Shown here: one piece after another, positions 32,767 to 45,690 of the stretch | Numbering within the stretch: position 1 is the stretch's first letter | How the letters are laid out: every line of letters starts with the position of its first letter | Assembly: GCA_007922195.1 (NCBI GenBank) | Contig: ML681981.1 | Coordinates: 14,703,771-14,767,770, forward strand | Source of the DNA: Podocnemis expansa | Lineage: Eukaryota; Chordata; Testudines; Podocnemididae | Direction: 5' to 3' | DNA length: 64,000 nt | The notes under the pieces: model-generated | Seen by the model: only the letters and a program-made list of their open reading frames with translations | The model's database searches: none | Told to the model about the DNA's origin: nothing | Program-made: the position numbers and the translations under genes

Positions 32767-35700
32767 TTAGAGGACATTTAATCTTTTTTTGTAAAACCAA
32801 ATCCTTTTTTCAGTTTTTTATTTAATCTTATGGAATGAATACTTAATACAAAACACTAAGAATGGGATCTTTTGAGAATTGTCACCATTTACAAGTGAAT
32901 AGTACTCTATTCAGGTTCTTGCACCCAACACCTAACACTCTTGCATTGGAGCATGTTTCAGGGAAATAACATTGGAAATGACTGATAACTAATTTAATTT
33001 TCTTTTCTTTTCTTGCCTCACACTGTGGGGAGTAAATTAAGTAGTTAAATTTAATCGTTTTGCTTTATATTTGGTAAGGCAAGGCCAGTGAGGTGAGGTT
33101 TGCATTTTGTCTGTAAAATGGCCAGGTTTGTGGTCATTCTTAATCTGTGGGAGTGAATTTCATAATCATGGGCCAGCTCCCAAGAAAATCTTGTCTCCTG
33201 TACACGTGCCTGAGGTAGCCAGAGCAGAGCTGTGGAGGGCATTTGATGCCTCAAGGGTGAGGCAGTCCTTTAATTGCATGGGTCCAGTTCAATCAACATT
33301 CTGGAAATAAAGAAGCTAGGCCTGAACTTGACTCTGTGTTTCTGTCGTAAGGGCTCACTTTTTTGCTTGGATTGTCCCAGGTTACCACTTACTTGCCTTG
33401 GAGTGAATAATCTGTCTAGAGGAGGCAGAATTTATCCCAGAATAGCTACAGTTCATGCATATATCTCACTGTTTCTATTGTCGCATGGACCAAACCATTT
33501 AAAAGGATTGTCAAAAAGAGTCGCATGTATACTGAATCATGCCGAGCAATTAAACAGTGAGGGAGGAATGCAATAAACTCCAGGCCCTTAACAAATAAAA
33601 AAATCAGTAACCAAGAGGTCCAAGATGCCTTTCATTACAATTTGCCTTCCATCTGCTTCTCCTGCCATGTGGAATTCCAGTCCTTCAGTGGGGGAAGAGA
33701 GAGCCTCAGGAAATCAGTGTTGGAGTTCCTGTAACCTCTCTAAACTAACCAGGGATGAGAGCGGGCCTGGTTGCCCATTCATAGCAAACTGCTGTTTTAT
33801 GGACTAATGGGTGCACATGTAATAGAGAGTCTATGGAGCATGAGGCATGCAGGAATGATGAGCTGCTGCTAGTCAGTGGGGTTGACTTGTTTGTTCCAAC
33901 ACATCCTGTGCACAGTACTACTTTCTCAAGGGTCTTGTTTCCAAAGCAAGATGTATTATGGTGTGATAATCAACTCTGGGGGTTAACAGAGGTATTTATG
34001 ACAGAGTGAATTATTGTCTGAAAGAAAGACACGTTATCTTTTAGCTAGATGTAATAATAGAGGTATATTATGCCCTTTGTTATGGGAGAAATCAGAGTCA
34101 GTGATGAGTCTTGAAGAGCCCTTTGAGTGTAGACTAGCTTGACAGTTTACAGACAGATTTCCTTGTTGGCAGAAGGGAATATCATGGTGGCAGGAAAGTG
34201 TTTTCAATACTTAATTAACCTTCTTCAAACTTGGGTTTATCTTAGCCAGCTTTTTCTCACCCATGTGCTGCTGGTGGTTGTGACTGCATATGATACGAAG
34301 GATCAATGAAAGGGAAAGTTGAATGACTGTTCACCTATCTGTTTGACAACCCCTCATCAGACTGTAGAACAAGGCCAAAGAACTGGACAAGAATGGAAAC
34401 ACAAAATCAGGTTGTGGCAGGGTTGGGAGTGGTACAAGGGTTTGAATTAAACATTTTGAATCAGAAAAGAAATTTGGAAGAGAGATCAAATATTATTGAC
34501 CAAGGCCTGGGGGAGGGAGATGTCCTGAAACAGAGTGTGTGGGGTGGGGAAAAGGGGATCCAGAGCCAGAGGGAACCTGCTACAAAACCTGAAAGGGCAA
34601 CAATTAGGGATCTGATCTTAAAAAACATAATCTGCCTTCATGGGTCTTTTAATTCACCTCTTGTAGAATAAAATAGACAAGGTTTTAAATATGAAACCTA
34701 AAAGGCATTCTGCAAAGGTTTCTTTTCTTCATGTTCATGAACTGCCTATTTTGACCATGTGCACCTCACAGTTATCACATTTTAAAAATATTTTAAAAAC
34801 AATTAAAAATATTCAAAATACATACTATTGTACTTTGGTATTGTTTGTCAGATTGAGACTTTAATTGATTACATCAAGAAGGTGTTAGAATCACTCTATT
34901 TTGATCCAAACATCCTGCCAGTTCTTTATTAATAAATGTTAATGCATGGCACAGAATGTTGATTCAACTACTTTTTTTTTCTTGGTGTCTTTGTTTTACT
35001 TTTGCCTTTCTCTTCCCTATTGGTGGTGTATTCAGGGCTTGGCAGAATTTTTTGAATAATTTTGATGAATATTTATATATTTAAGCATTTTTCTGTTTTA
35101 TATCATTAAAATTTTGCAGTTGGATTAAATGGTGGGTTTTTAAGCATCTTATTCTTATCTATTTAAGTTTTCACATTTGTTTGAAATTGAGGGCAGTCAG
35201 ACAATAACTAATGGCAAAAGAAGCAAGGAGTCCTGTGGCACTTTTGGCTGCCCCTTTGGTATTTGACAGCGGGAGATGTTGAGATTTAAAAAGGTAAAAC
35301 TTTATAACCATTGCTATATAAATTTTTCACATCTCACATCAAAGCAGGCAAAGTAAATATCCTTAAGGCAAGCCCTAATAAGACTGCAAGCAGCATTTTT
35401 TAATCTTTTCATTGGTAATTGAAATTTACAAATGGAAAATATTTTATGTCCATCTGTGTGTATATAATGAAATTGATATTCACCTACATTTACCAATAAA
35501 AATAGAATCCTTCTAAGAATAGTTATAATTTATAAATATACCAGAGTCATCTCAGCACTAGAATTGTTTAATAGGTCTGAAAAAGATAGCTTCTTCCTTT
35601 CAACAGTACCAAGTCCTCTGCTGTAGAAATTTCCCTTCAGTGTATTAACCAAAGCTGACTTCGGAATCTCCGGGGCATGAAATATCTTGGAGATCTAGGA

Positions 35701-36490
35701 CATAATTAAAGGTGGTTTGCAAGTTAGTATAGAAATAACACTTTCTCAGTTCACAGGCTTTAATGTCTCAAAATAGAATAGCTATAATGACTGAGGTAGA
35801 ATAGCTGAAACCAAAGCTGCCTCATTTTGTAAGCCCACAGTTAAAAAACAAAAAACCCCAGTGCTATTCTGGTTTAAAAGGTAACTCTCCACCTATACTC
35901 CTTAATTTTTAAATCTGATCTGATAACTTAAAAATAATTTTCAGATGTCTCATTTCAGAGGACATCATTCATTTCAGTATTCCATACAAATTTTGTGTTC
36001 TTTCATTTTGTTGTTTTTGAAAATTATTTACATGAGAAATAAAGAATAATTGAACTGATGTTATAGAAAAGAAATGAATCTTTTGAGGTTCTAAGTATCT
36101 TCTGTGAATAATTTGTGTTCCTAATTTTTTGGGTCTTCATTAAATTTGCCTATGGCAGGTTGAGAAGTATAAACTGAAATAAAAAATGACTGACCTCTGA
36201 GGAGAAAGAGATCAGCTGGTCAAATGATATTCTGTGAGTAATTTACTTGATTAATTTAGTTCTAATTTCTGTTTGCAAGTTATCTGCAGTCCAGGATTTA
36301 ATTTTTGCTAATTTTCTTATTGATAGAGCCATCTTATTTGAACGGTTTTGAACCAATGTTAGTGGAAGGTTTTCAAAGGTACAGACAGAAGTTAGGAGTT
36401 CAGCTCCTGAGGTTTGCTGTGCTTAGTATTCATCATTCTGTTTTTATGTCATATTTTTTTAAGTCACATATTGTTCTGTTCCTTGTTTGA
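32767..36490. other. Largely unique DNA
   Basis: No supported gene. At 33060-33310 a moderately GC-balanced stretch (GGTAAGGCAAGGCCAGTGAG, later GTCTCCTGTACACGTGCCTG) has the feel of an old interspersed repeat, but I cannot name it. At about 35215-35262 a scrap of Penelope terminus (GGAGTCCTGTGGCACTTTTG then GGCTGCCCCTTTGGTA) joins the two arms directly. The rest is AT-rich. Confidence 0.4.
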
Positions 36491-36494
36491 GGGA

Positions 36495-36780
36495 TATAAA
36501 ATTTTTTTGATGAATGATGGGGCATTAATCCACAACAGCTGGGATGTAAATTTTAATGTGCATAAGTGTGTTGTGCACCAGGTGGTCCACATGGACCCTG
36601 CTGGGGCACACTAAAGGTTCCCCAGTGGACGTTAATATGATCCCTTTGCAAACAGTACAACATCAACACACTCTAAATAACTTTTAGCACGAGTCACCAG
36701 GGTCTAAATGATGTGCTGGTGTGAATGGTAGTTTACCAGTTTGGACTAATGCACCTTGTAGATAAGCTCTAAGCCCTATA
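36495..36780 (-). repeat. Decayed DNA-transposon fragment, GCTTGTCTACA type
   Basis: The inverse strand begins CTTAGAGCTTATCTACAAGG, a diverged form of the terminus TTAGGGCTTGTCTAC seen at 38078 and, inverted, at 53545. It runs through phrases (GCATTAGTCC, GTGCACAACACAC) shared with 53345-53560. A matching far end was not found. Confidence 0.5.
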
Positions 36781-37059
36781 CAATGAAGGAAACCTTGCAA
36801 ATATGATTTGCAAACACAATTTTTGTAAATTTCCTTGTTATTTGTAGTTGTTTACATTTCTGTGCAAATGAAAAAAAGAGATTTTCAAAATGATCATGAG
36901 AGCATGTGTAATGCAAATAGACTCATGGCAAGAGCTAGCTGGAAAGCACTGGGGTCCCTGGTACTGGTCAGTCTACATAGTGAAGCTGTTCTGAGACCCT
37001 GAAAGCCTCTGCAGCTCCTGACTGAACTGCCGTTCTTGTCAGCTGAACCAATTTCAGTC

Positions 37060-37510
37060 ATTGGGGCTAGCCTTGCCATGAGGCAAACTGAGGTGGCTGC
37101 CTCAGGTGCCAGACTATGGTGGAGTGCCACTAGGACCCTGAGTGTAGAAAATTGTGTCTGCTACTGGTGCATATGTATTTTCTCTGCTCCAGACGCACAG
37201 AGATGGTGGAGTGCTGTCCTAAAGGCATATTTCGATTTGGTGCCCCCCCCCCCCCCGGCCCATCTCATTCATGGAGGTTGAAAACGGTTTTCCAAAGTGC
37301 ATAAATCTCCAGCGTCTGCCTGCAGAGGGATTTAAAGTGCATTCTGCCTACATGACTTAAGCTGCAGGTTGACTAACAGGGCCTGAGCTGCTAGGAAAGA
37401 GTTGAAGAGGCGGGAGCCAGCCTGATCTTCAGGGGGGCTAGGCACCCCTAAGAACTGTCACCTGAAGCCATGTCTGTCTCTTGCCTCACAGTAGAGCTGG
37501 CCCTGGCTGG
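37060..37510. repeat. Composite GC-rich repeat with poly-C run
   Basis: Contains GGGGCTAGCCTTGCCATGAG followed by GGCTGCCTCAGGTGCC, and ends near AGAGCTGGCCCTGG. This is typical of 'gccggccct' hAT-like repeats. A run of 14-15 C occurs at about 37242-37256. A related phrase (CCTGCCTCAGGTGCCAAAAT) recurs at about 37880-37910. Ends could not be paired with a duplication. Confidence 0.45.
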
Positions 37511-38077
37511 TGGGCACAAGAGACATAACAGGCAGGCAGGAGAGGTGAGCCATCTCAGTAGAGCATGAGCTGGCCTAGACTGTGGATCTTCAGGAAACAG
37601 TTCAAATCTTTGCAACCAAAAAGGCATGGGAAGCACCACTTTGATTATGCAAACAGATAAAAATGCCAGTGTGTACTATGCAGACAAGAAAAGTTACATT
37701 TACTTTTCAGGTGTTTGAAAATTACCTAAAATTTTTGAACAAGGCATTTTAAGTAGTTAGTTCTCCTTTATTGGCATAGGTAGCAGAGCAGTACCATGAG
37801 AGAAGAACACGAAAAAAGGCAGAATTGAGACTTTTCAAAGTTTTGGCTCATGCAAGTGAGCACGGAGGGGTGTCATTTGAGCTCCCTGCCTCAGGTGCCA
37901 AAATGTTGTGGTCCAACCCTGTCAGTCAGCTGCAACCTGTTTGGAAGACTTATTTCACAAAACATCTCATGAGCTGGCAATCCAAAATTTTGGTCAGATG
38001 TACTCATTATTCATGTTCTTTTTCTGATGTGATTTTGTATTTTCTAACCATTCTTTCTCATACAACTTTCTTAGGGC

Positions 38078-38220
38078 TTGTCTACGTGAACATCTAGTTT
38101 CTGACAAACTGGGGTATGAATCTACCCCACTCTGGCCTGCCCTACGCTAACTGGCCACGTGGGCCACGCTGACATGCACAAACAGGTGTGTATTGCACTC
38201 GGATCTACCCCACTTTGAAA
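38078..38220 (+). repeat. DNA-transposon left-end fragment, GGGCTTGTCTAC type
   Basis: TTAGGGCTTGTCTACGTGAA at the start, then CAAACTGGGGTATGAATCTA and several CTACCCCACT phrases. Same family as 36495-36780 and 53345-53560. It abuts the hAT beginning at 38229. Confidence 0.55.
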
Positions 38221-38228
38221 CTGTAGTC

Positions 38229-40058
38229 CACTGGTTTTCAACCGGTGTGCTGCAGCAACTCTCCAGGCAGGTGTGCCACAAAATTTTCTGAGAGCAGCGA
38301 CTGGTCATTTTAAATCTCCTGCTCTGCACAGCCCAGGCAAGAGGGCTGCACAGGGTGGGAAGTCTCAAATGCTGCAGACTGTGGCTGTAGTGAGTATGTG
38401 CTAGGTGAAGGGTTGGGAGGAGTGGCATTGGGTCAGCGACCCACGAGGGCACCATGGGTGGTGTGAGGTGCTGGGGAGTATTGAGCCACGGCGGCAAGAG
38501 GTGTGGGTGAGGGAGCAGCTGTGGACACTGCTGGGGAGCCAGGCAGGGGTGCCACAGGCAATGCAAGGTGTGGGAGGTGGGGCGTCAGGCCAGGGAACTG
38601 GGGGCAGCCTCAGGTGTGTGGGGTGGTGGGAGCTGTGGGCACAGTGAGGGGGGTGGGTTCTGGGCCAGGGAGCTGCAGGCAACACCAGGTGAGCACCAGG
38701 CCAGGAGCCGTGGGTGGCGCCATACCAGGGGGCCATGGTCGATGCATAGAGAAGGAGCCGTTGGCGGCATGGGATGCCAAGAGGAGGGGATGCCATGGGT
38801 TTCAGGTGTGGGGGGTGAATGAGGATGTGGAAGGGCTGGAGCAGTGTGAGGGGGTGCTGAGAGTTGTAAGAAGCAGGGGGGATCCAAGGCGGGCTGGAGA
38901 GCTGGGGGCACCATGAGGGAGAAGGGAGCTGAGGCAGGGGGTCTCTGTGGGTGGTGCAAGATACTGGGAGGCAGGGGAGCCATGGGCACTATGAGGTGCT
39001 GGGGAGGGGAGAGGGCGACCAGGTGTGTCAAACTGCCTGGCACCATGAACCATCAACCACTGGGAAGGTGCGTGCGAGGGGAAGGAAATGGCTTCCCTGC
39101 TTTTCTGTTCTCTGCCCTGTCCTCCTGCTCCCAAGGCTCCCCCCCGACACCCCATATAGCCACGCTTGACCACCTTTCCCTTGCTACCTCTGCCCTCCCC
39201 TGCTACCTTTTGTCTATCCTTCCTTCCCTTGCCTTTCTTGCCACCCCTGCCCTGCCCTGCACACTCACCCCTGCCCTGCCTGGCCCTCCCCTGCTCCCCA
39301 AATGTCCACCTGTCCTCTTTTGCCATGCCTACCACCTCTGCCCTCCCCTTGCCTCTCTTGCCACCCCTGCCCTTTTCCCCATACTCACCCCTGCCCTCCT
39401 CCGCTCCCCACACTCTCCTCTGCCACCCCACATAGCTTCCCCTCACTCTCTTGCCACCCTGCCCTGCCCTGTTCCCCATGCTTTCTGCTGCCACCCTGTA
39501 GGTACACTTATGCCCTTCCTTGCCACCTCTGCTTGTACAGACTTTTAGGAAACCAAACTGAGTTTATAAACTGCTGTTTATTTTTTACTGTTTAAATTTT
39601 ATTAATAATAAGATCGATTTCTAAAATTTGTGCCTTATTTAAAATTTGATAACTGGTCCCTCAGTGCAAAAAGTATTGAAATGTGGCTCCTTACCCAAAA
39701 AGGTTGGACACCCATCCTCTTAAACAATATTAGCCAGCCAAAATTACAACTCATAAAACTTATCAAATTAAAAGTGAGGTATTGGTCTTTTGATTCTAAA
39801 ACATGAACATTAAACACACATGGCCAAAGGGCAAAATTAAGATGATGTATTTTTTTTCTGATGAATTTGCAACATGCAGGAATTTCATCCTTATTTAGTG
39901 TGTTGCATACACTATGTTGCAAACCTTTCTAGAAAGACTGTAACCATAGTAAATGTGACTTTATGAGCGATCAGTTCAGCTGAAAAAAGTGAGTGTATTG
40001 GGGAATTATTTGTCTCAGCTGAAGTGTTCCTTGTTACTGAAAAGGTTGAGAGCCACTG
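38229..40058. mobile_element. Long hAT-ended element with minisatellite interior
   Basis: The left end CACTGGTTTTCAACCGG with GTGTGCTGCAGCAA, and the right end GGTTGAGAGCCACTG, match the ends of the hATs at 25978-29871 and 49433-50261. The right 420 bp is shared with them (AAATTAAAAGTGAGGTATTG, TTTATGAGCGATCAGTTCAG). In place of the usual short interior it carries about 1.1 kb of GC-rich, loosely repeated sequence. The flanks CTGTAGTC and CTATAAGG match poorly (4 of 8), so the two ends may not come from one insertion. Long frames on both strands (38802-39494 minus, 38913-39548 plus) are artefacts. Confidence 0.65.
38400..39545. repeat. Decayed minisatellites
   Basis: Left part (38400-38900): recurring GGCCAGGGAGCTG, GGTGTGGG and GGGGTG words with irregular spacing. 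Right part (39120-39540): repeated CTTGCCACCCCTGCCCT and CACACTCACCCCTGCCCTG phrases about 60-75 bp apart. Units are too diverged to count reliably. Confidence 0.6.
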
Positions 40059-40066
40059 CTATAAGG

Positions 40067-41560
40067 ACCCATTAGTGCAGCTTGCTCTGAACTAAATATT
40101 GGTGTGGTAAAGTCCTTATGTTCATTTTTTTGTACTTGAAAAAAGGCTAGGAAATTCCAGCACCACTTCTGAAGAAAGGTTATGGATATTTTTGTCTATT
40201 TTCATGCAGTGTCATTCATTACCACCAACGTGAAAATGAAGTGATACAAATCTCTTTTAACATTTACCTGTTGAAACCATGCCATGTTATTGTTCACTGT
40301 TTACTCTCAACCACTAGTCATGTGCATTGAGTAAACTTAACCGGAGCTTGCAGAAACATGACATTATTAGTATACTTAAAACTAGATGAAGCATTCTGTA
40401 GACAAGCCATTTACACTTTTCAGTCTCAGTCTCAGTCAGTATTATGGAAAACAATTTTTACCATTACAGACCAAACTTTCAGAATGTGGTTTCAATTTGT
40501 ATTTGTGTGATCACATGAATGTGCAGCTTTGGAGCACTAACACTTATGCATTTATGCAGCAGAATTCCTTAAGCTTGCCAGTTTGTGCATGTACACTGAA
40601 CATGAATAGGATTTTTGTGTGTGTGTATATTTAGTTGTACACAGCACTATTCGAGGAATTTTCACATAAATGTTTAATGTACATAAAAACCTCTTTAAAT
40701 ATGCTATATTTGTGTCAAGAGACTGGCTTTTATGTATGTCAGACCTTGTGGTCAGAGTCCAAATGCAAGAGCCAGCAGTCAAGCAAGAGTCAGAGCTGGG
40801 GTCAGAGCCAGATTACCGGGAATCAGGGAAGGCAGCAGCAGGGCTGGTTCTGAGGCAGGTGCAAGGCTGGAATAGGACTGGAACAAGGCTGGATGCAGTG
40901 CAGGATGTGGGCTGGTGCTGTGGAGGAACACGTTTTGGTGAAGGATGAACACTAGGAGGCAGAGAGTCCATGAACATGTGCATTGAGCAGCTAGCAAGTA
41001 TTTGCTGCTTCTGGGTTTACAAATTAGCCCGCTTGTTTCCTCAGCCAATCAGGTAGGTGGTCCCTCTGGCAGCTTAGTTGGTTCATTAGGCTGACAGTGG
41101 ACATCTACACAGCCAGCCAAATAATCTGCTTTATGTTGCAATTCTTATACATAAAATTTTAAGAATTTTGCTTACAGAATCAGACCCTTTCTTGAAGCTG
41201 TTCAGTTCTAATTTACTTGTACCTTTTCATACCAAATGCTGAGCCATATGATCGAAACAGCAGCTGCATAGAAGTTTGGAGAGTTACATGGTTAGAGAGG
41301 AACAAATGCATTTTTGGCTGGGGAATCAAACTCTCTTTGCTACCTCACTTGTGGGAAGTGAAGGGACAAAAAGTAACACAAACTCCCGTCTTCCCCCTCC
41401 AAAAACTTCAAGATTGAGAACTGTGCAGTTACTAGGTCAGGTGGTCTTAGCTTACACATCGTTTCATTCAACAATTTCTTTAAGAAACAAAAGTTTGGTC
41501 TGGTATTTTGAGAGACATCAATACAGGCAGAAGTCTAGGTGTTGCTGAGGAAACTGGAGA
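40067..41560. other. No gene; one degenerate GC-rich repeat
   Basis: Mostly unique. About 40770-41040 contains loosely repeated GTCAGAGCTGGGGTCAGAGC, GGCTGGAATAGG and GGCTGGATGCAG phrases, resembling a decayed tandem or dispersed repeat. A short TG run lies at about 40614-40625. Confidence 0.4.
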
Positions 41561-41569
41561 CCTACAGAA

Positions 41570-41650
41570 CCAAAAGGAACTTCAGGAGGTCATCTAGCCC
41601 ATATCCTTGTGCTGTGGGGAGATTAAGTATATCTAGGTCATCCCTGACAG
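41570..41650 (-). mobile_element. CR1 3' fragment
   Basis: The plus strand reads GGAACTTCAGGAGGTCATCT followed by AGCCCATATCC and AGTATATCTAGGTCATCCCT. This is the inverse of the CR1 3' untranslated end, diverged. Confidence 0.7.
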
Positions 41651-42596
41651 TTCTCAGAACTGTATCGGTCCTGTCTTGCTGGTGACCAGCCTGGCCCTGC
41701 TCCACAAGGCAGCCAACATGATGGATGCAGTCCGAGTAGACTGCAGGTTTTTAGATCCTCCTGTAGGGTTACAGGGAAAACCCCCTGAGTGGCTTATCCT
41801 TTCCAGGTCCCAGCATTGCCTTCTTCCCTCCCAGGGCGGGGTTGGGGAGGGGCCACAGGAACTCCCTCTTGCCCCCTGCCCCCAAGCCTTGGGAGGGGGG
41901 CAGTTAGAAACGTCTGGCCACTTCACCGTTCCTATTGAATCTTGGCTAGTACCAGAAGGGGAGCAAGGAGCAGAGGTGTGTGGAAGGAGCAGAAGCCATG
42001 CTGTTCACTGCAGTAAACAGCAGACCCTGAAGAGGTGTTTGAGAGGCATAACTGGTGTTGAGGTCTATGAGCATGGTAGGTTGTCACCAGGCGTGGTGCA
42101 TGTCCACACACTTTGTTTGCTCTAACTTCCATTTACACTGAGCCACCACCTTATTGGGACCTCTGCTCAGTAGCAGTAACTCTGGGAAAGAGCATACTAT
42201 GAATCTTATTTCAGCTGTAGTCAGAGCATTTTGACATACAAATATTTTTCTGAAGAATTCACATTTACTTGTGGGCCTTACAGGAATAACTCGAAACAAC
42301 GTTGAGAAACAGTTTGGCAGGGTATTGTGTGGGCCTAGTCAATCTGTTCTTCCAGATTTTTTCAGATCGTGTATAGGTCCTTTGTTTTTTCTTGTAATTA
42401 AATTAAAAACAAAAGTCATCATGCAATGGTAGATACATTTATTACAATAATTCTAACCCCCAAATTAAAAAGGGATGTTTACTTTCTTGTTTGTATGTAA
42501 ATCATTAACTTTTGCCCACAGAAGAGAGAAGCCTAGTTGTCTCAGTACACTTACTGTATTTTTAATGAGAGTTTGATCCAACTCTAAAGGTGGGTG

Positions 42597-43080
42597 CCTG
42601 TAAAGCAGTGATCTGCCCTGTTAAGGGTCAGAGGCCTAGACACCCATCCAGTTACGACTGCCTACCATACCAGGGGAGGATGGACTTAGTTAACTGACTG
42701 GAGGACTGCAACGGGGAGACAAAGAATTCTGGGAGAGACTACAGAGCTCCCCAGGCAGTGAAGAAGCCAGGGGCCTTACAGCAGCTGCTATTAGGAAAAG
42801 ATAAGCTTCTAAGACAGCAAGGGTTGACCTGTAAGAAGCTGTTGAAAATAACTAGCTAGAGAGGCTGCACAGCTGGTAAGGGAGGCTGATACTGATCCAG
42901 CTCGTTGAAGACTGACCTGGCCCAGCCTAGATACTTGTTTTGGAACTTCTAAGGTCTGAGTAGCCCTAACCTGGGCTCTAAGGAAAGAGCCTTTAAGCTA
43001 TTGTTTGGGCTCTCTGTTGCGTAGGTTTCATTAAAGAAAGAGTGACAGATATTAAACAGAGTGCTTGGCCTCTCTTAGAG
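42597..43080 (+). repeat. Possible LTR-like repeat
   Basis: A block of moderate GC content from about TGTAAAGCAGTGATCTGCCC. It contains an LTR-like phrase (GGGCTCTCTGTTGCGTAGG) followed by CATTAAAGAAAGAG, which could be a polyadenylation signal region. I see no partner LTR or duplication. This is a weak call. Confidence 0.3.
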
Positions 43081-44705
43081 TTAACTCTATATGTCATTGA
43101 AAAGGAAACTGAGACAGGCTGCAGCAGGGACACTTAGCCAGAAGGGGGTCCTACCAAATAGGCATGTCCATTGACAGTGTCTTTCCATTGACTTAATTGC
43201 CATGCTTTGAACATTCCAACACAAAAGTAAGATCCAACAGGAAACTGAACTAAAATCAGTGCATCTCTTCCGTGTCCATTTTTTGTGATTCATGTTAAGC
43301 CTTGGATATGAACATAAGTGGGCAACTCTCATAAAATATCAGAGCCCTGCTTAAAACTACAGTATTGGTTCAACTTAGCTGGTATTTCAATGGACTGTTT
43401 CTGCTATAATTACATCTTACTTACATAATGCTATATAGAATATCTGCTGTAAAAATGTAATTGCAGTTCCTGATGATATTCAGCCTTGCTGTGGAAAAAG
43501 TAGTCATAGACAACACTTGGCTTCCAAAAAGTAAAATATTGTGTTAATCAGATCCTCACATATTGGGTAGTTCCTGGTTGATCATTGTACAATTAGTCTT
43601 TCCAATTTTATTTTGTATAAGCATAGACTTAATACATATTAAGGTACGGTTAATTCAAGGTCAGAAAGGTCCCATTCAGTTATTCCCTCTTGTATTCAGA
43701 TCCCACTTGTTCCTGAATAAGCTATGGTCAATTTGAGCTAGAAGGAGATTCTCAAGTCACTGTCATTGGAAAAATGACTTAATTGCCCATCTGCCTGTGG
43801 TAGAGGATTCCACAGATCCCCTCCTTTTCTTTTGTTAGTTTCAGTTCTGTAAAGTTATATAAAAAGCATGTGGGAACTTCCTATGTATTGTGAAATGTCA
43901 CAGTATGTCATTTATCGGTACGTGCTAAGAATGTTGTCAAAAGACAATTATAACAGATATTCTCTATAACTGTCTGTAACTGATCTTTCCTTACTGGGTA
44001 CCTACAAAACTATAGTGCCTTTTTATAAAATAAATATTGTGAGGAAAGGCTTATGTTTCATTTTCTTGGAAGGGCTAGCATATGGCAATGAGGAGGATTT
44101 TTCTTTTTTTAACATTAACCTTCAATTTATTTCAAATTAAATGGCCATCCAAGAATCCTTTTATTAAAAAAAATCCTAACATGTAAATTGTGCATGACAT
44201 ATGCTCACATTTATTTGATAGCTGAATTCATAGTTCAGCTTCCAAGGGAGCCAGTTGAAAGTGCCTGTTTTCTTTATCAGAGAACCTTTTGGGGGCAGAG
44301 GGTAGAGCAGGAGTATCTTTGGTTGGAATACTTCCATGTGTAGGTCAACCAAAAGATTATTTGAATGCATGTGTTCCCTAGCTGAAACTGCTTTGGTGTC
44401 CGTTGTGCAGGGGGACTTGGTGGGCTGCATCGCTGTCGTTTAGAACGGTGAATACTGCTTTCCTCAATGTACACTGACTTGCTGGTTATTGTAAATGACA
44501 GACCAGATATTTTTAGAACTTCAGATAGACCAGTCCATATCCTACTTTCAGGAATACAACAGATAATCTACCCCACTTCCATCTGCCTGACCACACCAGT
44601 TATGGCTCTGACAAAATCTTTTTGCTTTTACATTACTTCAGTAGGGTCTGCTTACTACAGCCTCCTAAATTGCAGGTGCTACAGGTCATTTATTTGCTTG
44701 ATTGC
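43081..44705. other. No gene recognised
   Basis: Unique AT-rich sequence. A weak CR1-like phrase (AATTCAAGGTCAGAAAGGTC) occurs at about 43655. The minus-strand frames at 43087-43332 and 44176-44474 show no family motif. Confidence 0.4.
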
Positions 44706-44716
44706 TAGGTTATATC

Positions 44717-44930
44717 TGAACAAATACGAAGTTTACTGGCACTGAAAAGACTAACCAATTTATTTATCTCATGTGTTTTTGTGGGAGAAAATCCCACTTC
44801 ATCAGATGCTTGAAGACACTTTATGCATCATGCTTTATGTGTTCATGAAATAAATAAATTTATTAGTCTTAAGTGCCACCAGACTTGTTTGTTTTGCTGA
44901 ACTAGACTGACATGGCTACGCCTTTGGAAC
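44717..44930. mobile_element. Penelope-derived foldback element
   Basis: A 214-bp imperfect palindrome flanked by TAGGTTATATC and TAGGTTACATC (44706-44716, 44931-44941; 10 of 11). The left arm (GACTAACCAATTTATTTATC) is the inverse of the right arm (AATAAATTTATTAGTCTTAA). The outer right end, GTTTTGCTGAACTAGACTGA then GCCTTTGGAAC, equals the right terminus of the large Penelope-like element. It has no coding sequence, so mobilisation in trans is likely (inference). Confidence 0.85.
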
Positions 44931-45229
44931 TAGGTTACATCAGGTAATTCACATCCAAGCATTGTTACAAAAGTATGTGTTTGCCACTGTGGGTTTTGTT
45001 CTGTTTCATAAGGGAGTGCCAGAAGTTAAGGACACTGGTTCCAGGTAGAGGTCAAAGTAAGCCAGAATGCTGTTCTGGGGCCCCCAAATTTGAGGGGCCA
45101 GCATTCTGGGGCCCCCCAAAATAGAAAAATTGGGTGGATCACATGTTCCCCCTGCCATGGCCTGGAAGCTGCGGCCAGGCTGGGGGAGTTTTCAGATTTC
45201 CCGCCCTGAGCATTTTCAAATGCATGCTC

Positions 45230-45690
45230 AGGATGGGAGAGGCCTGACCAGGTAAGGGGGCAAAAGGGGAGGTCGGGCTCAGGCAGTCAGCAGGCGGGTC
45301 AGGGAAAGGGGGTTGGAGACTTAGGGGGTGAGTGGGCACAGAAGGGTCCCAGGGATTGTGAAGCCAGTAGGTGGGTAGGTCAGGGCAGGGGGTCAGGGAG
45401 CCAGCGGGCAGTGAGGAAGTGGTGGGGGGGTTGGGGAATTGGCAGGGAAGGCATGGGAGATGAGGAGCTGGCAAGCAGGTGGGTCAGGAAAGTTGGTTGG
45501 GGGGGAGCTGGTGGGTGGCCAGGTGGGTGGGTCAGGGAAGGGAGTCAGAGAGCCATTGATTGGGTGGGTGGGTAAGGAGTCCAGGAGGGTCAGGAGGCCA
45601 GGGGGAAGGGTTCGAGGGTCAGAGAGCTGGCAGGTGAGTGGGTCTGGGAAGGGGTTGGGGAGCCAGAGGCCCAGTGGGCAGGGAAGTCTC
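45230..45690 (+). repeat. GC-rich minisatellite
   Basis: Loosely tandem units of about 35-45 bp built around GGTGGGTCAGGGAAGGGG and GGAGCCAG(T/C)GGGCAG. The composition gives open frames on both strands (45139-45474, 45393-45740 minus; 45439-45774 plus) that I do not regard as genes. Confidence 0.7.

Noticed and set aside
38802..39494. 230-codon minus frame rich in Gly, Arg and Lys, and the opposite 211-codon plus frame
   Set aside because: Both come from the decayed minisatellite inside a hAT-ended element. Strand-symmetric open frames are expected there.
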